Assembly: GCF_004005475.1 (NCBI RefSeq)
Contig: NZ_RZTZ01000016.1
Location: forward strand, 1 to 64,000
Direction of reading: 5' to 3'
DNA length: 64,000 nucleotides
Source of the DNA: Niallia taxi
GTDB taxonomy: Bacteria > Bacillota > Bacilli > Bacillales > Cytobacillaceae
The position numbers and the translations under genes are program-made. Numbering within the stretch: position 1 is the stretch's first letter; each line of letters starts with the position of its first letter. Below the pieces are notes generated by a model. It was not told the DNA's origin. It ran no database searches and saw only the letters and a program-made list of their open reading frames with translations. Below, in pieces: positions 44,924 to 53,814 of this stretch.

Positions 44924-46735
44924 TTAAGTAAAGCTTTTTTCTAATTCATCTATTAAGCTGCCAACATAAGCGACTGCTTTACTGATTGGTTCAGATGTGG
45001 ACATATCAACATTTCCGAGCTTCATTAAATCAATGGGCTTTAATGTTCCGCCTGCCTTTAGTGCTGATAGCCAGCGGTCAACAGCAGGCTGCCCTTCTTC
45101 TTGAATCATTAAGGATGCAGCAGTTGAGGCTGTCAGTCCTGCCGAATACGTATATGGATATAGCCCCATATAATAATGCGGCTGTCGCATCCAAGTAAGG
45201 CCGGCTCCTTCATCCAGTTCCACACTGTCCCCCCAGAATGCCGCAAGAAGCTCAAGATTTTGTTCACATAGCAGCTTTGCAGTTATCGGCGTGCCTTTTT
45301 CTGCAAGTGTATAAACTCGGCGTTGCAGTTCGCCCTCTAAAATATGTGTAACAAAGTTATGATAATACGTTCCCAATGATTGCAGAATAACCCAGCGGCG
45401 CATCCTGTCATTATCCGATTTCTCCAAAATATGCTTACTTAAAAGCATTTCATTCATTGTTGAAGGTGCTTCAATAAAATATCTTGATGGACGTGTATTC
45501 GAAATCGACTGATTCCTGCCTGCCAGAACAAAATGACCTGCGTGTCCGAGCTCATGAGCAAGTGTAAAGGCATTACGCATCGAATTATTCCAAGTCATCA
45601 TAATATACGGATGTGCCCCATATGGACTTGAGCAAAAGGCTCCAGATCGCTTACCAAGATTGTCTGCCCTGTCGACCCAGCGATTTTCCAATCCCTGTCT
45701 CATTATTTCCGCATATTCCGGCCCCATTATTTTAAGGGCTTCAAGCACAAGCTCTGCCGCTTCATCATAAGAAATTTCCGGATTATAATCAGCATCTAAT
45801 GGTGCCTTTAAATCACTGTAACAAAGTTGATCAAGTCCAAGAACACTCCTTTTCAACCTGGCATAGCGGCGCATATGAGGAGCAAGCTCTGTTAAAATTG
45901 TATCAAGCTGATTATGATACATTTCCTTTGTAACCTGCTGCTCAAATAGCAGCATTTCCGTAACAGACTCATACTTTCGTAATTTCGCTTCAACCACTTG
46001 CTTCTTCACTTCTGTCGCAAGGGTTCCTGCATATGTATTTTTGTACCTATCTAATGTTTCGATAAAAGCAGCATAAGCCTTGCGCCTAATATCTGTATCT
46101 GGAGACTCTTCATACTTAGCGTATAAATTAAATGTTAAAGGGTGAAGAGTCCCATCTGTTGTTGTAAAAGAGGAAAAGCTCATATCTGACGTTTTGCTGC
46201 GCTGGTAAATCATATAAGGAGACTCATGAATCTCACTGTATGCGGCTAAGACTTGCTCTGTCTCTGGGGAAAGCATATGTGCCTTTTCCTCGAATAAATC
46301 ACTGAGCATCTTCGTATAATCCTTTAGTCCGCTTTCTTGCTCTAAAAATATACCTACTTTCTCCTCTGACAGTGCAAGTATCTCTGAATCAATAAAGGAC
46401 ACGCTGCTACGAACTGTGGCATACACAGAGGCTGCAATAGCATCATTTGCTTGATTAGCAGGGTCTGTCCCATCCGCAGACTGGTTTAAGCTTGCATACG
46501 TCATCACCCGGGCAACCCGCTCCTCCAACGAGTCTCTTTCAAGAAGACATTGCAGGAGGTTTATAGCACTGCTTCCAAGGCTCCCCTTATATTCTACAAG
46601 CTTTTCTAAATCGAGTGCGATTGCATCAAGCTCCTTCTTCCATGCTTTCTCACAAGGAAACAATTCAGATAAATCCCATGTTTCTTCAACTGAAACATCT
46701 TTCCTTGCCAGTGTTTTACTTTGCAGCTTATTCAT
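44924..46735 (-). CDS. pepF: Oligoendopeptidase F (M3 family)
   Basis: A 603-aa cytoplasmic zinc metallopeptidase that cleaves peptides of roughly 7-17 residues. The M3 zinc site is AFTLAHELGHAGHFVL (HEXXH), with the downstream Glu in APSTMNEMLLSKHIL, and the C-terminal MRQPHYYMGLYPYTYSAG. The N-terminal half is helical (MNKLQSKTLARKDVSVEETW, then DLSELF). It would process peptides brought in by the AppDFABC system encoded nearby, though they are separate transcripts. Confidence 0.95.
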   Translation of the reverse strand: MNKLQSKTLARKDVSVEETWDLSELFPCEKAWKKELDAIALDLEKLVEYKGSLGSSAINLLQCLLERDSLEERVARVMTYASLNQSADGTDPANQANDAIAASVYATVRSSVSFIDSEILALSEEKVGIFLEQESGLKDYTKMLSDLFEEKAHMLSPETEQVLAAYSEIHESPYMIYQRSKTSDMSFSSFTTTDGTLHPLTFNLYAKYEESPDTDIRRKAYAAFIETLDRYKNTYAGTLATEVKKQVVEAKLRKYESVTEMLLFEQQVTKEMYHNQLDTILTELAPHMRRYARLKRSVLGLDQLCYSDLKAPLDADYNPEISYDEAAELVLEALKIMGPEYAEIMRQGLENRWVDRADNLGKRSGAFCSSPYGAHPYIMMTWNNSMRNAFTLAHELGHAGHFVLAGRNQSISNTRPSRYFIEAPSTMNEMLLSKHILEKSDNDRMRRWVILQSLGTYYHNFVTHILEGELQRRVYTLAEKGTPITAKLLCEQNLELLAAFWGDSVELDEGAGLTWMRQPHYYMGLYPYTYSAGLTASTAASLMIQEEGQPAVDRWLSALKAGGTLKPIDLMKLGNVDMSTSEPISKAVAYVGSLIDELEKSFT

Positions 46736-46930
46736 TGTAAGGCTTCTCCCCTTTGTTTATATTTCGATATTCGAAACGAACAACTTTATTATATAAGAAA
46801 ACTGCAAATTTTCAAATTATTTACCGAATAAACGTATATTATCATATTCTTTACACTTTTCTACAATTACCTCTAAATAATTATGTTATGTTAAAAGAGC
46901 AATATACTATATGAAACAGGGAGGTAAATG

Positions 46931-48094
46931 ATGAAAAAAAGTGGAAAAATTTATTTTTTACTTTTCGTGATTTTTACTTTAGCAGTCTCGCTTTTCCCTG
47001 CAGCTCCTACAAAAGCTGCTACTTTGTCCGTTTCAGAAGCAATAAGGATACAGAACGGTTCAACTCAAGAACTAGAAGGATACATAGTCGGTAAGCCAAT
47101 TTCCGCTTCCTCCGTCCAAACTAGCAGCTTCTCTGACGATTATGCACTCGCTCTTGCAGACAACCCAACAGAAAAAAACACTGGCTCTATGCTATATGTG
47201 CAAATTCCCTCATCCTTTCGAGCGAGCTTTGGATTAAAATCAAATCCTAATTTGATTGGTACTAAAATTATCGTAACGGGAAGCACTTCAGCCTACTTCT
47301 CTCACCCTGGATTAAAAAATGTAACAGCTATGTCAAAAAGCACTGAAGGATCAACTCCAGTTCCAAATGAGCCTGAAGAAGATTCAGAGCAAGCCCCACC
47401 TTCTGGTAACTATGAAGGCTATTATAACAGTGCCAGCGGTAAAACAGGCTCAAGCCTTAAAGCAGCTTTGCATGAGATAATTGATGATCATACAAAGCTT
47501 TCTTACAGTGCTGTTTGGGATGCACTTCGCCATACAGACGAGGATCCAAATAACCGCAATAATGTCATATTGCTATATACAGGCAGGTCACAAAACAAAA
47601 CCTCCAACGGCGGTGGTGTCGATCAATGGAACAGGGAGCATGTTTGGGCGAAATCTCACGGCGACTTTGGAACATCAATGGGAGCAGGCACTGACTTGCA
47701 CCATTTGCGCCCTACAGATGTGTCTGTCAATTCAGCTCGCGGAAACAAGGACTTCGATGATGGTGGAACTGCCCAGAAGGAAGCACCAGATACTTTCGCT
47801 GACAGTGATTCTTGGGAGCCCCGTGACGAGGTCAAAGGTGACATTGCCCGAATGATTTTTTATATGGCTGTGCGCTACGAAGGTGACAGTGGTGAATTAG
47901 ATTTAGAAGTATCAGAAAAAGTAAGTAATGGTTCTGCTCCATTACACGGAAAACTATCGACATTAAAACGCTGGAATGAGCTTGATCCTGTCGATGACTT
48001 TGAACGAAACAGGAATGAAGTCATCTTTACAGATTACCAGCATAATCGAAACCCATTTATTGACCACCCTGAATGGGTCGAAGCAATCTGGTAA
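46931..48094 (+). CDS. Secreted endonuclease I-family nuclease with N-terminal DUF6359-like domain
   Basis: A 387-aa exported protein. A Sec signal peptide (about 1-28, ending PTKA) is followed by an OB-fold-like domain (30-140; LSVSEAIRIQNGSTQELEGY) of the DUF6359 type found on bacterial nucleases, a Pro/Glu linker, and an endonuclease I (EndA/NucM, YurI/Bsn-like) domain at about 160-385. The catalytic beta-beta-alpha metal segment is WNREHVWAKSHG, with TDLHHLRPTDVSVNSARGNK after it. It would degrade extracellular DNA or RNA. Start at the second of two ATGs, 6 nt after GGAGG. Confidence 0.88.
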   Translation: MKKSGKIYFLLFVIFTLAVSLFPAAPTKAATLSVSEAIRIQNGSTQELEGYIVGKPISASSVQTSSFSDDYALALADNPTEKNTGSMLYVQIPSSFRASFGLKSNPNLIGTKIIVTGSTSAYFSHPGLKNVTAMSKSTEGSTPVPNEPEEDSEQAPPSGNYEGYYNSASGKTGSSLKAALHEIIDDHTKLSYSAVWDALRHTDEDPNNRNNVILLYTGRSQNKTSNGGGVDQWNREHVWAKSHGDFGTSMGAGTDLHHLRPTDVSVNSARGNKDFDDGGTAQKEAPDTFADSDSWEPRDEVKGDIARMIFYMAVRYEGDSGELDLEVSEKVSNGSAPLHGKLSTLKRWNELDPVDDFERNRNEVIFTDYQHNRNPFIDHPEWVEAIW

Positions 48095-48095
48095 A

Positions 48096-48137
48096 AAAGG
48101 AAACGGGCCGGCAAACAGCGGGCCCGTTTTATTATTG
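48096..48137 (+). terminator. Terminator after the nuclease gene
   Basis: AAACGGGCC pairs with GGGCCCGTTT around a 10-nt loop, followed by TATTATT. It overlaps the stop region of the small minus-strand gene ending at 48132. Confidence 0.85.
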
Positions 48138-48266
48138 ACGTTTTTTAGTTTTCTTGTTATTTTTCTTTTCTGCTTCTGACAATGGTTCATTCGCGAATTC
48201 ATGGTCATAGGCTCTTGATAAATTTCCTTTAACGCCTTCTTGTTTACCATTCTTTTTTGTTGTCAT
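48132..48266 (-). CDS. Small Lys-rich protein, function unknown
   Basis: A 44-aa hydrophilic peptide: MTTKKNGKQEGVKGNLSRAY, then DHEFANEPLSEAEKKNNKK. GGAGGTGTTATAA stands before the ATG, a strong ribosome site. Tiny basic Lys/Asn-rich proteins of this kind in Bacillaceae are often sporulation-related, but I cannot assign a family. A longer open frame in another register overlaps it and is considered a shadow. Confidence 0.6.
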   Translation of the reverse strand: MTTKKNGKQEGVKGNLSRAYDHEFANEPLSEAEKKNNKKTKKRQ

Positions 48267-48334
48267 TTATAACACCTCCAGAGCTTAGTGTACGTAACAA
48301 TTTTTATTATTATGTACTAGCACTCTTTGGGAGG

Positions 48335-49546
48335 CTATTGCTTTCCATGCATAACTTTTTTGAATACCATTTGCTTTAAACCATCATCCTTCTGGTAAGC
48401 AATTGCTGATGCAGCAAGCAACAGCACTCCTGTGAGAATAAAAACACTATACGCTGGGAAGATGCCGCCTAAAAATCCGCCGAGCATCGGCCCAATCATT
48501 CCGCCAATCTGGTTGGCAGTTTGGTTCAAGCCAAACGCTCTGCCGCGAAAATCCTCTGCCGTCGCTTTAACTACAAGTCCGTTCAATGCTGGGAAAACTG
48601 CACAGAAGAAAATTCCGAATACAAACCGCGTAATGGAGAAGCCCCATATGTTTTGGAAGATGATTTGTGAGAAAGTCCCTAACCCACCGCCAAGCAAACC
48701 GATAAACAATATTCTGTTAAAGCCAATTTTATCTGCCAGTTTACCCCAATATGGCGCAAACAGCACACTTGCTATTCCAGGGAGGGAAAAGACAACCCCT
48801 GCAAGTAACGATGCATTGGCAGTTGTTCCGCCTAAATCAACAATGTACAGCGGAAGAATTGGTTCAATGGACAGAATGGAACAAGAAGTAACAATTGTCA
48901 GAAGCATAACGAGCATCAGTGGACGGTTTGACCATGCAATCTTAATGTCGTTTTTAACAGATCCCTTTTCCTTGCTCGGTTTAAAGTTCTCCTCTTTTAC
49001 AAAGAAGATAATTAAAAACGTTGCCAGAAAAACAATAAAACCAGCACTGGCAAATGCCAATCTGTTACCGACCAGCTCTGCCATAACTCCACCAAGCAGC
49101 GGCCCGACTATTCCACCAGTAGCACTTGCTGTGGCAATCATTGATAGTGCATACCCTACTCTTTCTGTCGGCGTATTTGTTCCAACTAAAGCAATCGCAC
49201 CAGGAATAAAGCCTGACAGTAGTCCTTGCATAATTCTTAATATAAGTAATTCATAAGGATTTGTAACAAATGCAGCCAATGTGTAAATAATAAACAAAGC
49301 AAAGCCTGCCCTGACTATCATTGGCTTTCTGCCATATTTATCAGCAATTCTTCCCCAAAACGGTGAGGAAAGTGCTCCAGCAAAAAACGCTGAACTGAAT
49401 AAGATTCCTGCCCATAACTCTGTATGCTCATGGACATCGATTTCCAGCAGGAAAATCGGCAAAAACGGAATGACCATATAAAAGCTCGCTGCTGTAAAAA
49501 AAACACCAACCCACAACACAAGTAAATTTCGCTTCCATCTTAGCAT
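48335..49546 (-). CDS. MFS multidrug efflux transporter (MdtG-like)
   Basis: A 403-aa, 12-helix DHA1-type exporter. It has the loop GRIADKYGRKPMIV between TM2 and TM3, the antiporter motif C-like LALSM-IATASATGGIVGPLLGG region in TM5 and a repeat at GKLADKIGFNRILF in the second half. Start at 49546 (MLRWKRNLLVLW) follows TTAGGAG with 10 nt spacing; a TTG eleven codons upstream has no site. Drug or metabolite export is inferred; no linked regulator was found. Confidence 0.87.
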   Translation of the reverse strand: MLRWKRNLLVLWVGVFFTAASFYMVIPFLPIFLLEIDVHEHTELWAGILFSSAFFAGALSSPFWGRIADKYGRKPMIVRAGFALFIIYTLAAFVTNPYELLILRIMQGLLSGFIPGAIALVGTNTPTERVGYALSMIATASATGGIVGPLLGGVMAELVGNRLAFASAGFIVFLATFLIIFFVKEENFKPSKEKGSVKNDIKIAWSNRPLMLVMLLTIVTSCSILSIEPILPLYIVDLGGTTANASLLAGVVFSLPGIASVLFAPYWGKLADKIGFNRILFIGLLGGGLGTFSQIIFQNIWGFSITRFVFGIFFCAVFPALNGLVVKATAEDFRGRAFGLNQTANQIGGMIGPMLGGFLGGIFPAYSVFILTGVLLLAASAIAYQKDDGLKQMVFKKVMHGKQ

Positions 49547-49724
49547 GCCGTTCGCGCTCCTAAGCTCATCATATAACAATCAATGAGTAGTTTTAATATT
49601 CTTAATAATAACACATCCAGAAATTATTTTCATTCCCGAAATTTCTGTTTTCCGAAGAAAAGGCGGCTGTAATGGTTATTCTGTCAAGGCTTTTATGCTT
49701 TTTAACATTTTGTGAAAAAATAAA

Positions 49725-49754
49725 AATGTACAGTAATCACTGTACATTTTCAAA
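49725..49754 (-). terminator. Terminator after the YdbC-like gene
   Basis: ATGTACAGT and ACTGTACAT form a 9-bp stem with a 4-nt loop; the minus-strand exit is TTTTTATTTTTT. Confidence 0.9.
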
Positions 49755-49761
49755 ATTTATT

Positions 49762-49983
49762 TTATAGTCTAGAGTCATTTAAGGCTTTTTTCAGCTTCAC
49801 TGCCTCGTCCAAATCAAGTGTTACTCCTTTACCCATTTTTTCATGGTTTGGAGCCCAGTCACGGATATCATACTTCGGTTCACGGCCATTCCAGCTGATT
49901 AAGTTCAGCTCCTTTGTCCACCCTTTTGCGGATTCAGATAGAACCATAATATGTTCAGTGATTTCAAATTTAATTTCAGCCAC
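49762..49983 (-). CDS. YdbC/PC4-like single-strand DNA-binding protein
   Basis: A 73-aa protein, mostly beta strands followed by a C-terminal helix: EITEHIMVLSESAKGWTKEL, NLISWNGREPKYDIRDW and LDLDEAVKLKKALND. This is the pattern of the YdbC family, the bacterial version of the PC4 coactivator fold that binds single-stranded DNA as a dimer. AGGAGGTAGTAGCGTGGCTG: a GTG start fits the ribosome site. The gene stands alone with its own terminator. Confidence 0.85.
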   Translation of the reverse strand: MAEIKFEITEHIMVLSESAKGWTKELNLISWNGREPKYDIRDWAPNHEKMGKGVTLDLDEAVKLKKALNDSRL

Positions 49984-50139
49984 GCTACTACCTCCTAATG
50001 AGAATGACAGACAATATATATTCTCTTTTTATTATATATTTTTTGTCTTCTTTTAGGCGACGTACTTTCTTTATTTTTCTTGTCTTGGCTTTGTCAGGGC
50101 TTAATCTATTAACGAATAGATTATTATTAAACTGCTAAT

Positions 50140-51048
50140 CTAGTTAACAACAAGCGCTCTTTTTCCCATTGCATTATAAATATTGATAAATTTTGTTTTT
50201 TCTATTCTGCTATTTTTTCCGCTCAAGCTTGTTGATTCACCATCATTAAAGTAGACATACTTGCTGTCCACACCTGTGACTACAATACAGTGCAGTGGTC
50301 TTGGTGCTTGAATTGTTTTGCCCTTCGGTGTTTTCCATGTTCTTTTCGTCGGCATCTCATGCGTAACTGTAAACCATATGAGAGTCGGCGCGCCTTTTTT
50401 GACATATCCTTCGATAACACTGAAGTTCTTTCCATATAGTGCAAGTCCACCTTTTCGGTAATTGTCGAGAACCTCTTTAAGTGGATTTGGATTAATTGTT
50501 ATTCCATTCCCAAAAGGATCACCGACAAATCCAACCTCAGGATCACCCCAAATTTTGATTGAATTATCCTTGTTTCTGACAACTGCTGTCTTGTCTTTCG
50601 GCATTTGCTTCGCCAGCACTGTCTTATCCACATTTTTGCCGTAAAAGGCAAGTGCCATTGCCAATGCAGTCACTTCACATCCAGAAGGAAGCTGTGGCCT
50701 TTGCTTGATAAGCGGGACATTTAAAACAGACGTCTTGGAGATATACTCTCCGCTCACATATCCTGTCTTCCCACTATAGTTAATTTGATACCAACCGCTC
50801 TTCATTGTTTTTTTGACAGATACAACCTGGTTTCTTTTTAATGTGCCAATTTTTTTATACTTCGTTCCTTCACCGCTGCGCACATTAAGTGTGGAAGCAT
50901 TGACTGAATACACTGTGACTTTTTTCGAGGCTGCTTCAGCTTGACTGCTGAAAGACCCTCCCATCAGTTGGATGAAGAGTACAGCAATGGCAATTCTCGC
51001 AATCCATGCTCTGGCTGAATAGGCTTTTTCTACTGTTAAATTTTGCAT
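50140..51048 (-). CDS. Secreted SH3b plus C39-like cysteine peptidase domain protein
   Basis: A 302-aa exported protein. A signal peptide spans about 1-40 (hydrophobic IARIAIAVLFIQLMGG, cleavage near AEAA). An SH3b cell-wall domain follows (44-105: STLNVRSGEGTKYKKIGTLK and GYVSGEYI). The C-terminal 190 residues are a peptidase C39-like (YvpB) domain with Cys in LPSGCEVTALAMALAFYG and His in RPLHCIVVTGV. Probably acts at the cell wall. Cleavage activity is not proven for this group. Confidence 0.86.
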   Translation of the reverse strand: MQNLTVEKAYSARAWIARIAIAVLFIQLMGGSFSSQAEAASKKVTVYSVNASTLNVRSGEGTKYKKIGTLKRNQVVSVKKTMKSGWYQINYSGKTGYVSGEYISKTSVLNVPLIKQRPQLPSGCEVTALAMALAFYGKNVDKTVLAKQMPKDKTAVVRNKDNSIKIWGDPEVGFVGDPFGNGITINPNPLKEVLDNYRKGGLALYGKNFSVIEGYVKKGAPTLIWFTVTHEMPTKRTWKTPKGKTIQAPRPLHCIVVTGVDSKYVYFNDGESTSLSGKNSRIEKTKFINIYNAMGKRALVVN

Positions 51049-51136
51049 TTCATTTCCCCTGCTTACGTACTATATTACAGGTATATATTACTGCATTATC
51101 CAAAATGTTGAAACAGGTATATCCTATCAGATTACA

Positions 51137-51176
51137 CAAAAAAATGCTCCTCCTTAAAGAAGAGCATTTTTCGTGT
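51137..51176 (-). terminator. Terminator after the isoprenoid synthase gene
   Basis: AAAAATGCTC and GAGCATTTTT form a 10-bp stem with an 11-nt loop between convergently poor regions; the minus-strand exit is T rich (TTTTTTTGTG). Confidence 0.85.
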
Positions 51177-51182
51177 AATCTT

Positions 51183-53552
51183 TTATCGATCTCTGTTCAC
51201 AAAATAATCGAGCAAATATTTTAAGAAGGCAGGGTTGCGTGGCGCTTGCTCTAATGTCTCAACAGCAAGACAATAATGTTCCCACATCGCCATTTTCGCT
51301 CCGTCTATCCCGAGGATCGATACAAAAGTGGTTTGATTGTTGTCTGCATCAATTCCAGCCTGCTTTCCAAGCTGACTTGTATCTCCTTCGACATCAAGCA
51401 AATCATCCTTAATTTGAAAAGCAATACCGGCATGGTAGGAAAACTTCTTCCATATGTCCATTTCCGCTTCATCTGCCTTTGCAAGAATGGCAGGCATAAT
51501 CAAACAAACCTCAAATGCCATTCCCGTCTTATAGAAGCTCTTCCTGTTCAGCTCTTCAAGAGTTAAAATTTTGCCCTTAGAGTCCAAATCCATCGCCTGG
51601 CCCTTGCACATGTCTGCAGTCCTTTTGGAGGAATACTCAATTAAACGCAGCACAGTCTTTGGGTCAAAGGAGCTAAGAGATGTCTGCTCCTCTACTGCCC
51701 TTTGTGTTAGAAAAAGACCAGTTAATTCAGCAACTGCAATGTTCGTAACCTGATGTAATGTCTGTCTTCCCCTGCGTATATTGGCATTATCCTGTGATGG
51801 CAGGTCATCAAAAATCAAAGAGGCTGTATGCATATATTCCAGGGAACGCAGCAGCGGTAATATTTGTTTGCCGTCCAACCCATAGCCATGTACACCCATA
51901 AACCACGTCATTATTGGTCTTAATCGTTTCCCGTCACCATTCAGACTGTAGTTCGCTCCATCAGTGAGCGGCTCTGCAAACAAACTATTCTCCGAGCTCT
52001 CTATTGTCATGGCGCTGTTAATCTGGCTGCGTACCGTTTTAACTTGTTCAAAAAACTGCTCATGCTCCGCTCTGTCACTTTGGAGGATACCAACCATATG
52101 ATCTCTAAGAAGCTTATCAAAGAAATCAACATCATCTGCCCTTTTAACCATTTTTTGAATGATTCTATTAAACTCTGGCATAGCAGATGCGAAAAGCTCC
52201 ATTGTTTGGTTGTACTTTTCTGTTCCCCACTTCTTCTTAAAACGCTTTAAACCGTTAATTGCCCGGTCCAATATGACCTCACACGTCTTCCTGTCCGAGT
52301 TATACACATTATGAATTAAGTGGGATATAACCGTCCAATACAGTTCATAAGGATTTATCAAGTCAGAGCGTGTACCATGATGCTTCATATAATACGTATA
52401 AGGAGTTACCGATCCATCCTGCCAATCATCAAACATATCAGCAAAATCATCTGCAAGCTGGTTGTAAATTCCGTAGAAAAAAGATCTGCTCTCAAAGCCT
52501 TCTTCGAGCTGTGCACTTATGACAGATCGAACAATTAAGCGAGAAGAAGATGACTTTAAAATGACTGGGATAAACAAGTCTTCATTTGTGTATTTTCTGT
52601 TAGAGAGATTTTTATGCCGATCAACCTCTTGGGATTGAAAAAACACATAAGCCTGCTCTAAAAACGGAGTAATCATTTCCTCCCGCTGGTTTGCCTTTAT
52701 ATATTCAAATGCTTCTCGCAGTTCAGCATGAATATAGAAGATTAATTCAGCATTATCTCCACGCCATTCTCCTAATTCTGGAACATTTCCTGAAGTAAGT
52801 GCCGTTCGAATTAAATGAGAGTATTGTCTTTCTTCTTCTGAAGACAATATTTTTGCATCAAAGAGGTCATCAATGAACGGATATGTCAATCCATAAGAAA
52901 ACCCGAGCTTTATTGCTTCACTTAGCTTTTGCGAGCGAATAGCAGACTCTGCTCCATCCTCTAAATCATCCAAAACATGCATGATAACACCAGCAATAAT
53001 TTTGATAAGCTTGCGCTGGGCGTTTGCTGCATCCATTCCTGCTGGAATATTGGCAGAAACCGACCTAAGCTTATCCATCAGCCAAATCATCGTCGGCTCG
53101 ATACCTTCCTTCTCCGCAAAACGATACAAACTCGCCATACTGAAAATCCCGATTTTTTCTTTATTCTTACCAGTCAAATGCTTTTTCAAGCTCTCAACAG
53201 AGCTTCTAATTCCAGCAAGTGTTTCCGGTGCTTCTAAGGATTTCCCTAAATCCCTCATATAAAGATAAGAAACACTGCGATCCAAATAATCATCTAGTTT
53301 GCCTGTTTGATTCAACCAGTGGATATAATGCTGATATCCCGACGAAACTTCCTTGCCCTTTCGCCGGGAAAAAAGCGAGAAAATAGTAGGAGGTTGAATA
53401 TGGTTATGCTTCCACTCAGCAAAATCCTTTGTCAGGATTGGGATAAAAGTCTTTTCTGCCACCTGTCCATAAAGCTCTTGGAAATATTGGGACGCCTTCT
53501 GCTCTTGCTTAGAAAAGCACGCATCAGGATTTATTGTAAACTCCTTATTCAT
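51183..53552 (-). CDS. Two-domain class I isoprenoid synthase (prenyl diphosphate synthase fusion)
   Basis: A 789-aa protein, about 2.5 times a normal prenyl synthase. Numbering from the next upstream Met (53579), residues 500-798 form a prenyl diphosphate synthase: GDGKRLRP, first Asp-rich motif DDLPSQD (591-597), KTGMAFE and second Asp-rich motif FQIKDDLLD (721-729). Residues 10-480 form another helical unit with DDLED (204-208), YPFIDDLFD (233-241) and DDFADMFDDWQDG (377-389), Asp-rich sites of the class I terpene-synthase type. So one chain may both build a prenyl diphosphate and convert it. Start 53552 chosen because GAGG lies 11 nt ahead. Product unknown; monocistronic. Confidence 0.82.
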   Translation of the reverse strand: MNKEFTINPDACFSKQEQKASQYFQELYGQVAEKTFIPILTKDFAEWKHNHIQPPTIFSLFSRRKGKEVSSGYQHYIHWLNQTGKLDDYLDRSVSYLYMRDLGKSLEAPETLAGIRSSVESLKKHLTGKNKEKIGIFSMASLYRFAEKEGIEPTMIWLMDKLRSVSANIPAGMDAANAQRKLIKIIAGVIMHVLDDLEDGAESAIRSQKLSEAIKLGFSYGLTYPFIDDLFDAKILSSEEERQYSHLIRTALTSGNVPELGEWRGDNAELIFYIHAELREAFEYIKANQREEMITPFLEQAYVFFQSQEVDRHKNLSNRKYTNEDLFIPVILKSSSSRLIVRSVISAQLEEGFESRSFFYGIYNQLADDFADMFDDWQDGSVTPYTYYMKHHGTRSDLINPYELYWTVISHLIHNVYNSDRKTCEVILDRAINGLKRFKKKWGTEKYNQTMELFASAMPEFNRIIQKMVKRADDVDFFDKLLRDHMVGILQSDRAEHEQFFEQVKTVRSQINSAMTIESSENSLFAEPLTDGANYSLNGDGKRLRPIMTWFMGVHGYGLDGKQILPLLRSLEYMHTASLIFDDLPSQDNANIRRGRQTLHQVTNIAVAELTGLFLTQRAVEEQTSLSSFDPKTVLRLIEYSSKRTADMCKGQAMDLDSKGKILTLEELNRKSFYKTGMAFEVCLIMPAILAKADEAEMDIWKKFSYHAGIAFQIKDDLLDVEGDTSQLGKQAGIDADNNQTTFVSILGIDGAKMAMWEHYCLAVETLEQAPRNPAFLKYLLDYFVNRDR

Positions 53553-53814
53553 ACAGTAAAATACCTCAACTCTTTTCATTTACTATCTATTTAAATATAG
53601 TACTAGAAAAACAGGTTTATAACCAGAAACGAGCCATTCCATAAATACCAGACATTTCTTTCCGAAAAGAAAACGCTTTTATATCCAAACTATGTAAATT
53701 ATCTTGTTGTTATAGCTTTACACTATAACCAATTATCTAAATTAACAGTTACTCTATACCAGCTTTGCCATGCTATTATACAAACACAATCAAACATAGC
53801 AAGGAGAACAAATA

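Noticed and set aside
47963..48250. 95-codon minus-strand frame across the nuclease 3' end.
   Set aside because: It is antisense to the nuclease and out of frame with the better supported 44-aa gene that owns the GGAGG site.
48432..49256. 274-codon plus-strand frame opposite the MFS exporter.
   Set aside because: Antisense shadow of a well-supported 12-helix transporter, with no ribosome site.
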